NCBI RefSeq assembly: GCF_037975245.1
Contig: NC_092566.1
Coordinates: 5,456,001-5,520,000, forward strand
DNA length: 64,000 nucleotides
DNA from: Apostichopus japonicus
Lineage: Eukaryota > Echinodermata > Holothuroidea > Aspidochirotida > Stichopodidae
Reading direction: 5' to 3'
This document shows, piece by piece, positions 46,357-59,600 of the stretch. Below the pieces are notes generated by a model that worked only from the letters and a program-made list of their open reading frames with translations, did no database searches and was not told the origin of the DNA. The translations under genes were made by a program, and so were the position numbers. Numbering within the stretch: position 1 is the stretch's first letter; every line of letters begins with the position of its first letter.

Positions 46357-47405
46357 CTACACTGCACAAGACTCACCAACCAATTTTACCACTCTTCTGT
46401 TTGCAACTGGGTAGACAACATCACTTCTGTACTTTGAATCTTTAGGCATATCCTGGGACTTTAGACCTTTGTGGGATGCTCCTCGTCCCTCAGGAGGGAC
46501 CCCTGATCGTTTCCCGGCTGTCGACAAAACCGTGCAAAATGACCTAGATTGCCGCATTTGTAGCAGTGTTGACAACTATTTCCTTTGTTTGTCTGCTGAC
46601 ACTGAGGGCATCCTCTGCGTCTCTTCGGTAGTGACTGATGACCGGGTTCTGCTGTTGTTAACACCCTGTGTATCTCCGCCACTTGTGCCTTTAGTGCTTG
46701 CACTTCATCATACAAACTCTTTCCTTTATCTTTTTGTCCATCAGGTTGGATTTTCTCTGGATTTGCACTTTCCTTTACATCAATCATTGTAGCTAAAGGA
46801 CGTCTCTGCTGCATCTTTTTCACCCTCTCTTTCTCTCTGCATGTCACCAAATTAAGTTTCTCCATGAGTTCCTCATCTGTGAGATTACCATCTGTCAGGG
46901 AGGGCTTCATGTCATGTCTTATATCGGCATCGAGGAGTCCAGTAGAAACAGCATGGGCGAACATGGCATTTACAAGGGGCTTGTCATACTTAAACATGGC
47001 ATCTGATTCTTTGGAAGCAAAGAGGACCTTCTGTTTCAATGCCAATGCTCGCAGAAGAAAACTCTGGGGAGACTCACGTACGCCCTGAGAAACATTGCAT
47101 AACTCTTGATAGAGGTCTGTAGCTCCTCTCTCCTGAAAATGAGCCCGCAAAAGTCGTCTCTGTGTGGATAAATTGAGATTGTCCCTACCTTCTAGGTAGA
47201 TCCTGAACTGCAGTCCTGGGCTGATTGACTTATTTTTTTTCTGGAACGCCTTTATGGGAGGCACTCTCCACTTGGTGCATAAGAGACATAAAGCTAAGTT
47301 TATCCTTCTGTCCAGGTTCCCCTATCTGTCCCTGGATTTTAAAATCCTTTCTATATGGAATGGTTGGGGTTGACATCTTGGAATCTGGTGGTATTTCTTC
47401 CTCTG
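46357..47405 (-). pseudogene. Gypsy gag with zinc knuckle
   Basis: The main frame is 47264-46461, with an upstream in-element frame (47405-47230) in a different phase that ends KKK-stop because of a shift at an A/T run. A CCHC knuckle (CYKCGNLGHFARFC) lies near the C-terminus, and the frame breaks again at about 46480-46575. The N-terminus is missing because the element is truncated. Confidence 0.8.
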
Positions 47406-47410
47406 GCAGC

Positions 47411-47514
47411 TTAGTCAGTGGTGTCGTCTTTAAATCTTACCTTCCAAATGCTGAAGGAAAGTTCTGACTCGATTTTAACATAGTCTGCTTCGTTAACATG
47501 TGGTATATATGTCA
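47411..47514. repeat. Copy 3 upstream region, between gypsy and MITE
   Basis: It matches 54129-54223 (agtcagtggtgtcgtcttta, cttaccttccaaatgct), the host sequence that continues from the right edge of the retroelement. Confidence 0.75.
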
Positions 47515-47988
47515 GGGGCGTAGCCAGTATGTAGCACTGTAGGCCCGGGCCTCACTTGTTTTGGCCAAGTTATCTTTTTTTTTAAAACACACATAATTCA
47601 AATCCATAAGCTTGCTCGACAAGTTTAAGACAGGAAAACTATTGAAATGAACGTAGCAAGAATATGGCTAAATTAGGTGACCTATTCTTCTGTCATCTAG
47701 GCTGTATCAGAAGTTGAAAAGTAAGACTACTCTGTACATGCACCTTGCTAATTTTAAATACATTATGTAGTATTGAATTACGTACTATTTTAACTCGTTT
47801 GTTTTTTGGGTTTAAAAGTGATATTGAATGTGGTGTCTCAAGTTAGCAAGACGCCAGGGAACCGAAATGAACACTCGGGAAGAGCCGTTTCCGGCCATCT
47901 GGGGAGTTTGTAGAACCAAAATTTTTCTTGTACCCTCTGCGCCAACTGATGGTAGCGCTACGCTTAGATAGTCGTGCCTACGTGTCTG
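47515..47988. mobile_element. MITE (~474 bp) in the copy 3 upstream region
   Basis: The left end is CAGGGGCGTAGCCAGT and the right end is ...CGTGCCTACGTGTCTG, an imperfect TIR pair. The empty site is visible at 54214-54235 (tatatatgtatgtacagaaacg) in copy 4. A clean 8-bp duplication is not preserved on the right. The interior is the inverted homologue of parts of 27474-28609. Confidence 0.7.
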
Positions 47989-47995
47989 GGTACGC

Positions 47996-48861
47996 ACCAT
48001 CCACTGGAGAATAAATTGCTACCGGCGTGCTCATTGATCCAACCGGTGGCGCAGGGGCCCTTCAAACCATTAAACATGATATAGTTTCATCATTCGGCAG
48101 AAAATTAAGAACAAGTTATCTGAGAATTAACTGTCTATAACCACATTTCCCTACTCCCTTATTGTTTTTGGTTTTGCTTTGGTCATAGTATAGGCTGTAT
48201 GTTTTTGCTCATATGTATTAGTTTAACTAATGTTATACAGGGAGTGACCTATCAGACAAGCCTAACAAGGTTTCTTAGGTCAGTTCCTTGCATAATGTAG
48301 GTCATCACAATTAATTAATATATAGTATGTTCCATGTACGTACTGTACAGTGTGATAAAAAACAATAAATTAAAAAATAAAATAAAAAAGATGCATTTGG
48401 CACCTCGGACGACACACATTTTAAAGGCCAGGAGGAAATCGGCACCTTCGGGACCTCAACCAATTGCGAGCTTATCCAACCCTGGTTATATATATACTTT
48501 ATATTGTACTGCGGTTCGGCTTCAATACAATCACAACGATTATTGTGTATAGGCACAAATAACTGTTATATTACAAAACTTGAACAATCTATGTTAGCAG
48601 AACAGGACGTATTCTATCGTTTTGAGAAGATTTTGAGCATAAGCAGATGATGACATAAGATTATTGATAATAATTTCAATGCTTTTCGAGACTTTGTTTT
48701 GTGTTTACAGACAACACTGTCAATTTTAACGTAGGCCTTCACTTAATCGTGGCAAGAAAAACAAAATCCAACCAACCATTATTTAAGCAACTTTCGTGAA
48801 TGTCAAATTCGTATTTGTCTACAGATAAAAATTATTCGGAAAAGAACGGCAACATACAGCT
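47996..48861. promoter_or_regulatory. Proximal upstream region of copy 3
   Basis: It matches 54235-55127 and the reverse complement of 36442-37330. A pyrimidine-rich stretch, tttgtctacag, lies about 35 bp before the ATG and is a possible 5'-UTR splice acceptor. No TATA box could be assigned; ttatatatatac at about 48486 is a weak candidate only. Confidence 0.45.
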
Positions 48862-51130
48862 ATGATGTCTTCCCAATCGGACGCTAAACGGGTCTTTCTC
48901 TGGATTGTTCCTCGGACCTGCAGTACTGCTTTCTCGAAGTTTATGACGTTTGTAGATGACACCGAAGTCTGGATGGAACCCTACTTAGCAAGTCACTTTA
49001 ATGAAACGTTCTATAATCCGAATTTCAGGGTTGGGGATCCTCACGCAGAGAGAATGAGGGAAAGACTGGCGAGAAACGAAGCGAGTGACTTCATGAAAGG
49101 AATCAGAGAGACGATGAAGAATGACGTCAAAGAGAATGCCAATGTTATTGATCAGAAAGAAATCAGGTAAAGAGAATGCATTATTCCAAAGTTCTTTTAA
49201 AGAAGGTATGCATGCATGCATGTAACGACATGAAAGTAATCATATGTGCCACTTTTGACGAATACCTAATATGCAGATCTTTATAGATACAGCCATGGGC
49301 GCAGATCCTGGTGGGGACAGCGGGACGCGTCCCCACCAAATTTTTCAGTGGTGGAGACATGATATACCGTGTCCCCACCAATTTGTCTTGACCAAACGCT
49401 GCATTCAAATTTTCCCTGTATTGAACTTTAGCCTCAGTTTGATCCAGCATTATGCATATTACATGCAACAGTTCTCATTTTATTACATTTATCCACAGTT
49501 GTTAAATATAGGACGGAAATCGCATTTGCGGCAGTCTATACTTGTTTTCTGGGAAAGGTCCACAGAACCATCGTATACAAAAGTCTACTTGGATTATATG
49601 TGCCCCTGATATTTTTCTGCAGACGCCCATGTGTTTCCCCAAACTAAATTTCTAAGCCATGAGATCTAAAACTTAAGGAGGTTTGGGAGCATCATTGGGT
49701 CTGGGAAGTGTTAGTTCCGGCGATCTGGGAGGCATATTGGCCAACAAACTATTGTACGCTACGCTCGAACCCATCGCCATGCTCCGGTTAGATAATATCA
49801 GAGAACAGACACGCGTCCCTACCATTATCCAAGACCGATCTGCGCCCATGGATACAGCCGATGTTTTTCTCAGCCAATCACAACGCTCAATCGATTCAAA
49901 TTAAGTCGCTGTATTTGTGTTTGTTGTTATTGCATTTGCAGGGCTGTCATTTCACACACAACCGTGCCTAATCGCACCCGCCCGACATTGAACAATTTGA
50001 GAGAAGGACGTTTTTGTAGGCTATTTTAGTAAAGTTAATGTAAGCATTAGCTGCTTTCATATACCACTTCATGTTTCGAGAATTTTAACACCAACTGATT
50101 AATGGAAAATTTATTCTAGCGCACCTGTTGTTCGTGTGCTCCTCGGGAGCAATTGTAACATTCGATAATAATTTATATGAAGTTTAGAATCTCAAATGAC
50201 AAGTTTACAGAGTTTTGCAAAGGCAACGATGAAATGTGTTGAACGGTTTCCATGTGTACGCCCATTTTTTAGTGTCGAGTTCTTAAATAAAAATAAATCA
50301 TAATTGAAAGGTAAAGAATCCGTAATAGGTATGAAACCACAAGCTGCATTCCTTTTTCTTTCGTTGTTGTCTTTGTGGACAATTTGACACGACAACTACC
50401 AGATTCTGTCTATAGAGTAATTGCATGCAGAAACAAATTATTTACCAAAAAACGTACTTTCTTTGATGTTTAATATTACAGTTATTCTTGGGGGAAACAG
50501 CAACTGGAGAAACCGACTCCAAAGAAGATTATTTTCATAAAAGATCAAGCACTTGCCATCATTGATCACCTTTCGTATTTGCCAGATGTTACCTGTCGTC
50601 ATAGTTTCATCATTCGGCATCCTGCGCAAGCGTATACTTCCTTCAAAGAGATGATTCGTAATCGGCTGGACCCCGATGGCATGGATTGGGAAGAATGTCA
50701 TGTTGGTAACGATACTCCATTCTTTCCAGTCAAGGATTTCTACAAGATTCAGCACAATCTGTGGCAACATTTGCTTGAGACTTCCGAAGTTGAGCCCGTT
50801 ATTATCGATGCAGATGATCTCCTAACAAAACCAGAAGTGATCCTTTCGAAATACTTCGAGAAACTTGGCATCCCGTTCAAAGAGAGTTACTTGCAGTGGG
50901 AAGATAGTGATGACTTCATCAGACAGAAATGGAAGGGGTCAGGCGACTTTGTTCTCTTGGAGCCGAAGACTATCGTATATTCTCGTGCTGTAAAGTCTAC
51001 TGGATTCGAACCACCAAAGATACCAAGGGGGACATCAAAACCAGAATGGAAAGTGACCCCTGAACTGAAGGAATACATTGAAGGCGCTCTACCGTTTTAT
51101 GAAGAAATGTATCAAAATAGGCTGAAGTAA
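48862..51130 (+). CDS. Sulfotransferase-like P-loop protein, intact, copy 3
   Basis: Exon 1 is 48862-49166 and exon 2 is 50482-51130, joined in phase 2 (atcag/t) into 317 residues. The first of two consecutive ATGs was chosen as start. The PAPS loop is VPRTCSTAF (residues 16-24) and the 3'-phosphate site is FIIRHPAQAYTSF (144-156). VWMEPYLASHFNETF covers 36-50. It differs from copy 4 by ten residues in the exon-2 product. The predicted role is sulfate transfer from PAPS to an unknown acceptor in the cytosol. The intron (1315 nt) carries the MITE at 49294-49850. It forms a direct tandem pair with copy 4 (start-to-start 6266 bp). Its distal upstream region is split by a gypsy element and a MITE, which may alter expression. 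Confidence 0.88.
49294..49850. mobile_element. Intronic MITE, 557 bp (copy 3)
   Basis: TIRs are CATGGGCGCAGATC and GATCTGCGCCCATG, perfect. The target duplication GATACAGC is at 49286-49293 and 49851-49858. The 8-bp duplication points to a hAT-like origin, although the TIR does not begin with CAG. Confidence 0.9.
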
Positions 51131-51318
51131 AATGAAAAAATACTTTCATCTACATCAAAGCAAATCACCTATTTGCTTATGATACGAAAGTATGGTAACA
51201 AATAATTCAGTGTAAAGATTGACAGGTCCGAATATATGTAACCTCGTTTTCATCATACCTTTAAAAGAATACTAGACCTGTTAATTTGGTTCTTCCCGTA
51301 ATGATAAAAAAGGAACAA

Positions 51319-51368
51319 TATATAACTATATATATAACTATATATATAATATAATATATATATATATA

Positions 51369-51430
<62 letters not shown>
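51319..51430. repeat. (TA)n array downstream of copy 3
   Basis: TA repeats with ataac interruptions, equivalent to the array at 57582-57840 after copy 4. Confidence 0.97.
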
Positions 51431-51432
<2 letters not shown>

Positions 51433-51436
51433 GTTA

Positions 51437-52545
51437 TGTCTCCGTAATCAATCATGAACTCACGCGCGTTTCTGACTGGTTTAAATCCAACAAATGGTCC
51501 CTTAATGTTAAAAAGACAAACTTCATGTTATTTTATCAACTTCACAACAAGTGTAAAAATCTTAAAATATGCATTGATGACACCTTTGTTACACAGACAA
51601 ATTCTGTCAAATTCCTTGGACTTAATCTTGACCTTCAACTTAACTGGAAACTTCATATTAATTCAGTGTGCAACAAAACGGCAAAAATTATAGGCGTCCT
51701 TTATAAAATAAGTCATTTTATTCCAAAGAATGTTCTCATTACGCTTTACCATTCTCTTATCTACTCGCACCTATCTTATTATAACATTTTATGGGATAAT
51801 ACTCATCCCACTTACCTCAATGGCTTGTTTATTCTTCAGAAAAAACTATTCGTATAATCACACTGTCAGACTATAGAGCTCACACTTCGCACCTCTTTAA
51901 AGATTTAAAGATTCCCACCTTGTCTGACATTCATAGATTTCAACTAGGTATTTTCATGTATAAAGTTAACAATAACCTTCTGCTCTCTGCTATGCAGACA
52001 CTTTAGCTTAAACTCGGAAATCCATGACCATTTTACAAGACATTCGAGTAATTTACATTTATATAGTATCCGCTCTAACATTCAAAAAATCTTTCAGTTT
52101 CTCAGGTACCCAATTATGGAATTATCTTGTTACTGACACGGTTAAAAATGTCCCATCACTTGCAAATCTTTTCTAAATATCTGAAGCATTTACTTTCATC
52201 CAATTACTGAACAGTTTAAGATGGCTAAGATAATACATATATTTTTGTCTTTTTCATTTTTGCCTTTTTTGTCATTACGTATTTGATTATTCTTTAAATT
52301 GTATAATGCTATCTTATGTAACGTAAGTACATTTACATGGTTTATTTGTGTGTGCAACCTTTATTTTATTGCATGCATTGGTCTTATGCATGCATGCATG
52401 CATTATTTCTTTTCTTTTCTCGTCTTTGTACGTGGGGTCTGCTTCGTAAGGGCCTCGGCTTCCTCAGACCTCCTCCATTTGTCACATACATTTTCTTCTA
52501 TTATTGTGTAATATATTTTGAATGTGGGAACAAATAAATGAAATG
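51437..52545 (+). mobile_element. LINE A 3' fragment, best-preserved copy
   Basis: It reads NVKKTNFMLFYQLHNKCKNL (51508), then LYHSLIYSHLSYYNILWDN, and further on RAHTSHLFKDLKIPTLSDIHR in a shifted frame (about 51880-51940). It ends with the ggtctgcttcgtaagggcct block and an aaataaatgaaatggaatg tail. It is 5'-truncated at the TA array. Confidence 0.85.
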
Positions 52546-53236
52546 GAATGAAAATGTGATTGACCGTAATTCGATACCGTGAAAATGCTTGTGTTGAATA
52601 ACAAGGGGGTGGCGCTATTGCTAATTCGTTCGTTTTGGGTGTAGAGCTTTTTTTTGTGACGGTTTTTTTTTTGTGACGGAATTTTAAAATCTTGCGGGTA
52701 GGTTGAGGCATTCGGAAGAAAAAAAATTTCACATGAGACCTAATTTTAGCGAAACTTTGATAGGAAAATTCCATATTTTGAGAAATTTTCCCCAATCACG
52801 AAGAAATCTAAATACAGATGTCTTCAAAATATGACCATTTTTGAATGCAAAGTCCACATGACCCCCCCCCCCCTCCGCCGCCAAAAAAAGAGAGGTGGTT
52901 TATTGATGCAGGCTGTCGGCTGTACAAAATAAAGCTATGTTCAACTTTCTACTGTGTTCCTATGATTTTCTATCAGAGTAATACTTCAAAGATATAACAG
53001 AGACCAGCTCAATTCCTCAGATGATGTACAAATCCCACAACGAACATATATATGAGACTTCTGTGGCGTTAGATAACATGCTTACAACTTTTTTACAAAT
53101 TTGTCAAGGACAAGTGATGTTTTTATTCGCCACCCAAGCGTGCTCTGTTGTTCACACGACGTCAAAAGAAAATATTACTGAAATGCATTCCACTGCCAAG
53201 TGTTATATACTAAAAAGTCTGCATTAAGCGTTGCGT
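52546..53236. other. No gene seen; partly duplicated
   Basis: 52556-52820 repeats 40571-40830. The rest, with a C-run at 52862-52873, has no match in the window. Short open frames lack motifs. Confidence 0.55.
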
Positions 53237-53237
53237 G

Positions 53238-53314
<77 letters not shown>

Positions 53315-53320
53315 ATATAT
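53237..53320. repeat. (TA)n microsatellite
   Basis: TA array at the outer edge of the copy 4 upstream region; counterpart of 38149-38331 and 40911-40954. Confidence 0.97.
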
Positions 53321-53321
53321 A

Positions 53322-55127
53322 GGGGTCAGATGACGTGACACCTGTAATTGCTATGGTACCTATAAGATGCCGTCAAAATATTATCATCTTTTAGTAAAAA
53401 TGTTATTATTATTTATCGAAATGATAAATTGAGCGGTTAACATACTAACCTTTTTTGGGGGAAAAGTGCTATCACCTTTTTACAAAATGAGCGAACTAAT
53501 CCCTTGCAAAGTAGATATAGTTCAAACGTTTGGAACAAAACTTGGAGAGTTGTTTAGTTAGAATTTCTGAAAAGTTCTTCTACAAAAAAGTTGTCGTATT
53601 TGTAGCTCTTATCTATCTGATCAAGGAGCTATTACCGAATAGCTCCATGATCAGACAAACAAGAAAATGGTAGTGATAGTGATAATAAATCACTTTCATG
53701 TAGCATGTCAGAACTAACTTCTGAATGATTGAGAGTGTTAAAGTTCGAAGGTTTTGAAGAGGAAGAAATATTTAATGATCTTTTCGTTATGTTGTTGTCA
53801 TTTTGGCCATGGTAGCCGTAATAAAAATGTCAGCAAGGTTAGCCTAACAAAAGGTACATTTATTACAACTTAACATTTTCACTGCATCTATACGTTTCCA
53901 TATATGGCAAACAATCTACCCTTAAAAGCTAAAGTTCAAAGTCAGCATTCCTGAAAGTGAGCATTCTTCATATACGAACATATACAGCGAATCACATTAA
54001 TACAAGAAGAGGTGTATAGGTCTACATCCGCCGTCGACTCACACTGAAGAAAAAGGTGAGGTGTAATATTATAGAAGTCATATTTTAATTTCAGTAATAT
54101 ATGAAAATAAAATAAAACAATCTGCTACTAAGTCAGTGGTGTCGTCTTTAAATCTTACCTTCCAAATGCTAAAGGAAAGTTCGCTTTTAGCATAGTCTGC
54201 TTCGTTAACATGTGGTATATATGTATGTACAGAAACGCACCATCTACTGGGGAATAAATTGCTACCGGCGTTTTTATTGATCCAACCGGTGGCGTAGGGG
54301 CCCTTCAAACCATTAAACATGATATAGTTTCATCATTCGGCAGAAAATTAAGAACAAGTTATATGGGAAGTAACTGTCTATAACCACATTTCCCTACTCC
54401 CTTATTGCTTTTGGTGTTTGGTTTTGTTTTGGTCATAGTATAGGCTGTATGTTTTTGCTCATATGTATTAGTTTAACTGTGTTATACAGGGAGTGACCTA
54501 TTAGACAAGCCTAACAAGGTTTCTTAGGTCAGTTCCTTGCAGGATGTTGGTCATCACAACTAATCTATATATAGTATGTTCCATATACGTACTGTACAGT
54601 GTGATCAAACGTACTAAATTGAAAAACAAATAAAAACGATGCATTCGGCACCTCGGACGACACACATTTTAAAGGCCAGGAGGAAATCGGCGCCTTCGGG
54701 ACCTCAACCAATTGCGAGCTTATCCAACCCTGGTTATATATATATACTTTATATTGTACTGCGGGTCTGCTTCAATACAATCACAACAGTCCTTCAAACG
54801 AAACTTGTGTATAGGCACAAAACTGTTATATTACAAAACTTGAACAATCTATGTTAGCAGAACAGGACGTATTCTATCGTTTTGAGAAGATTTTGGGCAT
54901 ATGCAGATGATGACCTAACATTATTGATAATAATTTCAATGCTTTTCGAGACTTTGTTTTGTGTTTACAGACAGCACTGTCAATTTTAACGTACGCCTAC
55001 ACTAAATCGTGGCAAGAAAAACAAAATCCAACCAACCATTATTTAAGCAACTTTGTGAATGTCAAATTCGTATTTGTCTTTTGAACAGATAAAAATCATT
55101 CGGAAAAGAACGGCAACGTATATAGCT
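53322..55127. promoter_or_regulatory. Upstream region of copy 4 (uninterrupted)
   Basis: This is the most complete version of the duplicated upstream region. The homologue in front of copy 3 is split by a gypsy element (at the equivalent of about 53985-54128) and a MITE (at about 54224). On the coding strand, tttgtcttttgaacag at about 55073-55088 resembles a splice acceptor 40 bp before the ATG. A promoter was not identified. Confidence 0.5.
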
Positions 55128-57392
55128 ATGATGTCATCACAATCGGACGCTAAACGGGTCTTTCTCTGGATCGTACCTCGGACCTGCAGTACTGCTTTCT
55201 CGAAGTTTATGACGTTTGTAGATGACACCGAAGTCTGGATGGAACCCTACTACGCAAGTTACTTAAACGAAACGTATTATAATCCGAATTTCAGGGTTGG
55301 GGATCCTCACGCAGAGAGGATGAGGGAAACACTGGCGAGGATCGAAGCGAGTGACTTCATGAAAGGAATCAGAGAGACGATGAAGAATGACGTCAAAGAG
55401 AATGCTAATGTTATTGATCAGAAAGAAATCAGGTAAAGGAGAATTCATTATTCCAAAGTTCTTTTAAAGAAGGTATGCATGCATGCATTTAACGACATGA
55501 AAGTAATCATATGTGCCACGTTTGACGAATACTTAATATGCAGATCTATATAGATACAGCCATGGGCGCAGATCCTGGTGGGGACAGCGGGACGCGTCCT
55601 CACCAAATTTGTCAGTGGTGGGGACATGATATACCGTGTCCCCACCAATTTGTCTTGACCAAACGCTGCATTCAAATTTCCCTGTATTGAACTTTAGCCT
55701 CAGTTTGATCCAGCATTATGCATACATGCAGCAGTTCTCATTTTATTACATTTATCCACAGTTGTTAAATATAGGACGGAAATCGCATTTGCGGCAGTCT
55801 ATAATTGTTTTCTGGGAACGGACCACACAACCATCGTATACAAAAGTCTACTTGGATTATATGTGCCCCTGATATTTTTCTGCAGACGCCCATGTGTTTC
55901 CCCAAACTAAATTTCTAAGCCATGAGATCTAAAACTTAAGAAGGTTTGGGAGCATCATTGGGTCTGGGAAGTGTTACTTCCGACGATCTGGGAGGGATAT
56001 TTGCCAAAAAATTATTGTGCGCTACGCTCGAACCCATCGCCATGCTCCGCTTAGATAATATCAGAGAACAGACACGCGTCCCTACCATTATCCAAGACCG
56101 ATCTGCGCCCATGGATACAGCCGATGTTTTTCTCAGCCAATCACAACGCTCAAACGATTCAAATTAAGTCGCTGTATTTGTGTTTGTTGTTATTGCATTT
56201 GCAGGGCTGTCATTTCACACACAACCGTGCCTAATCGCACCCGCCCGACATTGAACAATTTGAGAGAAGGACGTTTTTGTAGGCTGTTTTAATAAAGTTA
56301 ATGTAAGCATTAAGTGCTTTCATGTACCACTTCATGTTTCGAGAATTCTAACACCAACTGATTAATGGACAATTTATTCTAGCGCACTTGTTGTTCGTGT
56401 GCTCCTCGGGAGCAAGTGTAACATTCGATAATAATTTATATGCAGTTTATGATCTCAAATGACAAGTTTACAAAGTTTTGCAAAGGCAACTACGAAATGT
56501 GTTGAACGGTTTCCATGTGTACGCCCATTTTTTAGTGTCGAGTTCTTAAATAAAAATAAATCATAATTGAAAGGTAAAGAATCCGTAATAGGTATGAAAC
56601 CACAAGCTGCATTCCTTTTTCTTTCGTTGTTGTCTTTGTGGACAATTTGACACGACAACTACCAGAATCTGTCTATAGAGTAATTGCATGCAGAAACAGA
56701 AATTATTTACCAAAAAACGTTTCTTTGATGTTTAATATTACAGTTATTCTTGGGTGAAACAGCAACTGGAGAAACCGACTCCAAAGAAGATTATTTTCAT
56801 AAAAGATCAAGCACTTGCCATCACTGATCACCTTTCGTATTTGCCAGATGTTACCTGCCGTCATAGTTTCATCATTCGGCATCCTGCGCAAGCGTATACT
56901 TCCTTCAAAGAGATGATTCGTAATCGGCTGGACCCCGTTGGCATGGATTGGGAAGAATGTCATGTTGGTAACGATACTCCATTCTCTCCAGTCAAGGATT
57001 TCTACAAGATTCAGCACAAGTTGTGGCAACATCTGCTTGAGACTTCCGAAGTTGAGCCCGTTATTATCGATGCAGATGATCTCCTAACAAAACCAGAAGT
57101 GATCCTTCCGAAATACTTCGAGAAACTTGGCATCCCGTTCAAAGAGAGTTACTTGCAGTGGGAAGGTAGTGATGACTTCATCAGACAGAAATGGAAGGGG
57201 TCAAGCGACTTTGTTCTCTTAGAGCCGAAGACTATCGTATATTCTCGTGCTGTAAAGTCTACTGGATTCGAACCACCACAGATACCAAGGGGGACATCAA
57301 AACCAGAATGGAAAGTGACCCCTGAACTGAAGGAATACATTGAAGGCGCTGTACCGTTTTATGAAGAAATGTATCAAAATAGGCTGAAGTAA
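55128..57392 (+). CDS. Sulfotransferase-like P-loop protein, intact, copy 4
   Basis: Exon 1 is 55128-55432 and exon 2 is 56744-57392, giving 317 residues with the same splice phase as copies 2 and 3. The frame is open for 23 codons upstream of the ATGATG, but the paralogues lack that extension, so the shared start is preferred. The PAPS loop (VPRTCSTAF) and FIIRHPAQAYTSF are intact. Exon 1 shows local changes absent from the other copies: PYYASYLNETYYNPNF instead of PY(L/C)ASHFNETFYNPNF, and MRETLARIEASDF. These lie between the PAPS loop and the exon end, where acceptor-binding residues may sit. Predicted cytosolic PAPS-dependent sulfotransferase; the substrate is unknown. Confidence 0.88.
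55561..56113. mobile_element. Intronic MITE, 553 bp (copy 4)
   Basis: It has the same TIRs and the same GATACAGC duplication (55553-55560 and 56114-56121) as in copy 3. One insertion was therefore inherited by all three intact genes. Confidence 0.9.
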
Positions 57393-57577
57393 AATGAAAA
57401 AGTACTTTCATCTACATCAAAGCAAATCACCTATTTGCTTATGATACGAAAGTATGGTAACAAATAATTCAGTGTAAAGATTGACAGGTCCGAATATATG
57501 TAACCTCGTTTTCATCATACCTTTAAAAGAATACTATAGACCTGTTAATTTGGTTCTTCCCGTAATCATAAAAAAGG

Positions 57578-58890
<1,313 letters not shown>

Positions 58891-59221
58891 AAACTTTCTG
58901 TTAAAATTACTAGGAGAAGCACAATATTTCAACAAATTTATAGACCTTTAGCAGGGAAGTTCTTATGATATGTCTAACGATGTGGCTGCAAAATTTTCGT
59001 TGTATACAGTATTTTAAGGGGTTTCAAAATATGTAACAATCATAACAATGATACATAAAGCAGCGTTATATCCGATACCACGGGTTTCTTGTTTTGTTTT
59101 AATTAGTTGAAACGTCACAATATGACAGTTTGAACGTTTTGGGAATGCCGCAGTGAAACATTTATAGATAAGCACCCCGCTATACTATAGATACATATTG
59201 AACAATAATATCCATCTTTAC
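58891..59221. other. Single-copy sequence between the cluster and the SLC6 gene
   Basis: No coding motif was found. The last exon(s) of the SLC6 gene would be expected here or further left but were not recognised. Confidence 0.4.
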
Positions 59222-59539
59222 CTCACGAAATGAGCCACTGGATGTGATGGCTGTGTATAACATCACGACTGGAATAGGTGCAACACTAATGGTAATGATG
59301 CCCTAAAATATGTACAGCGCCCATATAGGGTACGGTCCGTTATATGTTGGGTAGGTCCAGTCGATGCAATTAACCAATATGATGCTCTGCATAGGTGAAT
59401 AAATCGATTCATATGATGAAACGCAATTGCAGTGGTCAATGTATAATCGTGTTCCAATGTGATGAGGGTCCACCCTGCCGCTTCTTATTTCTCTACCAAT
59501 GTTCCAATAATGGTTATCGATATGGAGCCCCGGTGTAAG

Positions 59540-59600
59540 TGGTCGTCAGGACTATGGACATGAAACTATGGACTATATGGACTATATGGACTATGGATGT
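59540..59600. repeat. Short tandem repeat (GGACTATAT)n in an SLC6 intron
   Basis: actatggac/actatatgg units repeat about five times. Confidence 0.7.

Larger units (their letters stand above)
41155..47410 (-). mobile_element. Ty3/gypsy-type LTR retrotransposon, 5'-truncated, decayed
   Basis: On the minus strand the order is gag, protease, reverse transcriptase, RNase H, integrase, C-terminal tail, polypurine tract and one LTR, i.e. Ty3/gypsy order. The right (5') end breaks inside gag at about 47410 and joins host sequence ttagtcagtgg directly, with no 5' LTR or primer-binding site. It sits in the upstream region of sulfotransferase copy 3. Several frameshifts and stops make it inactive. Confidence 0.88.
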
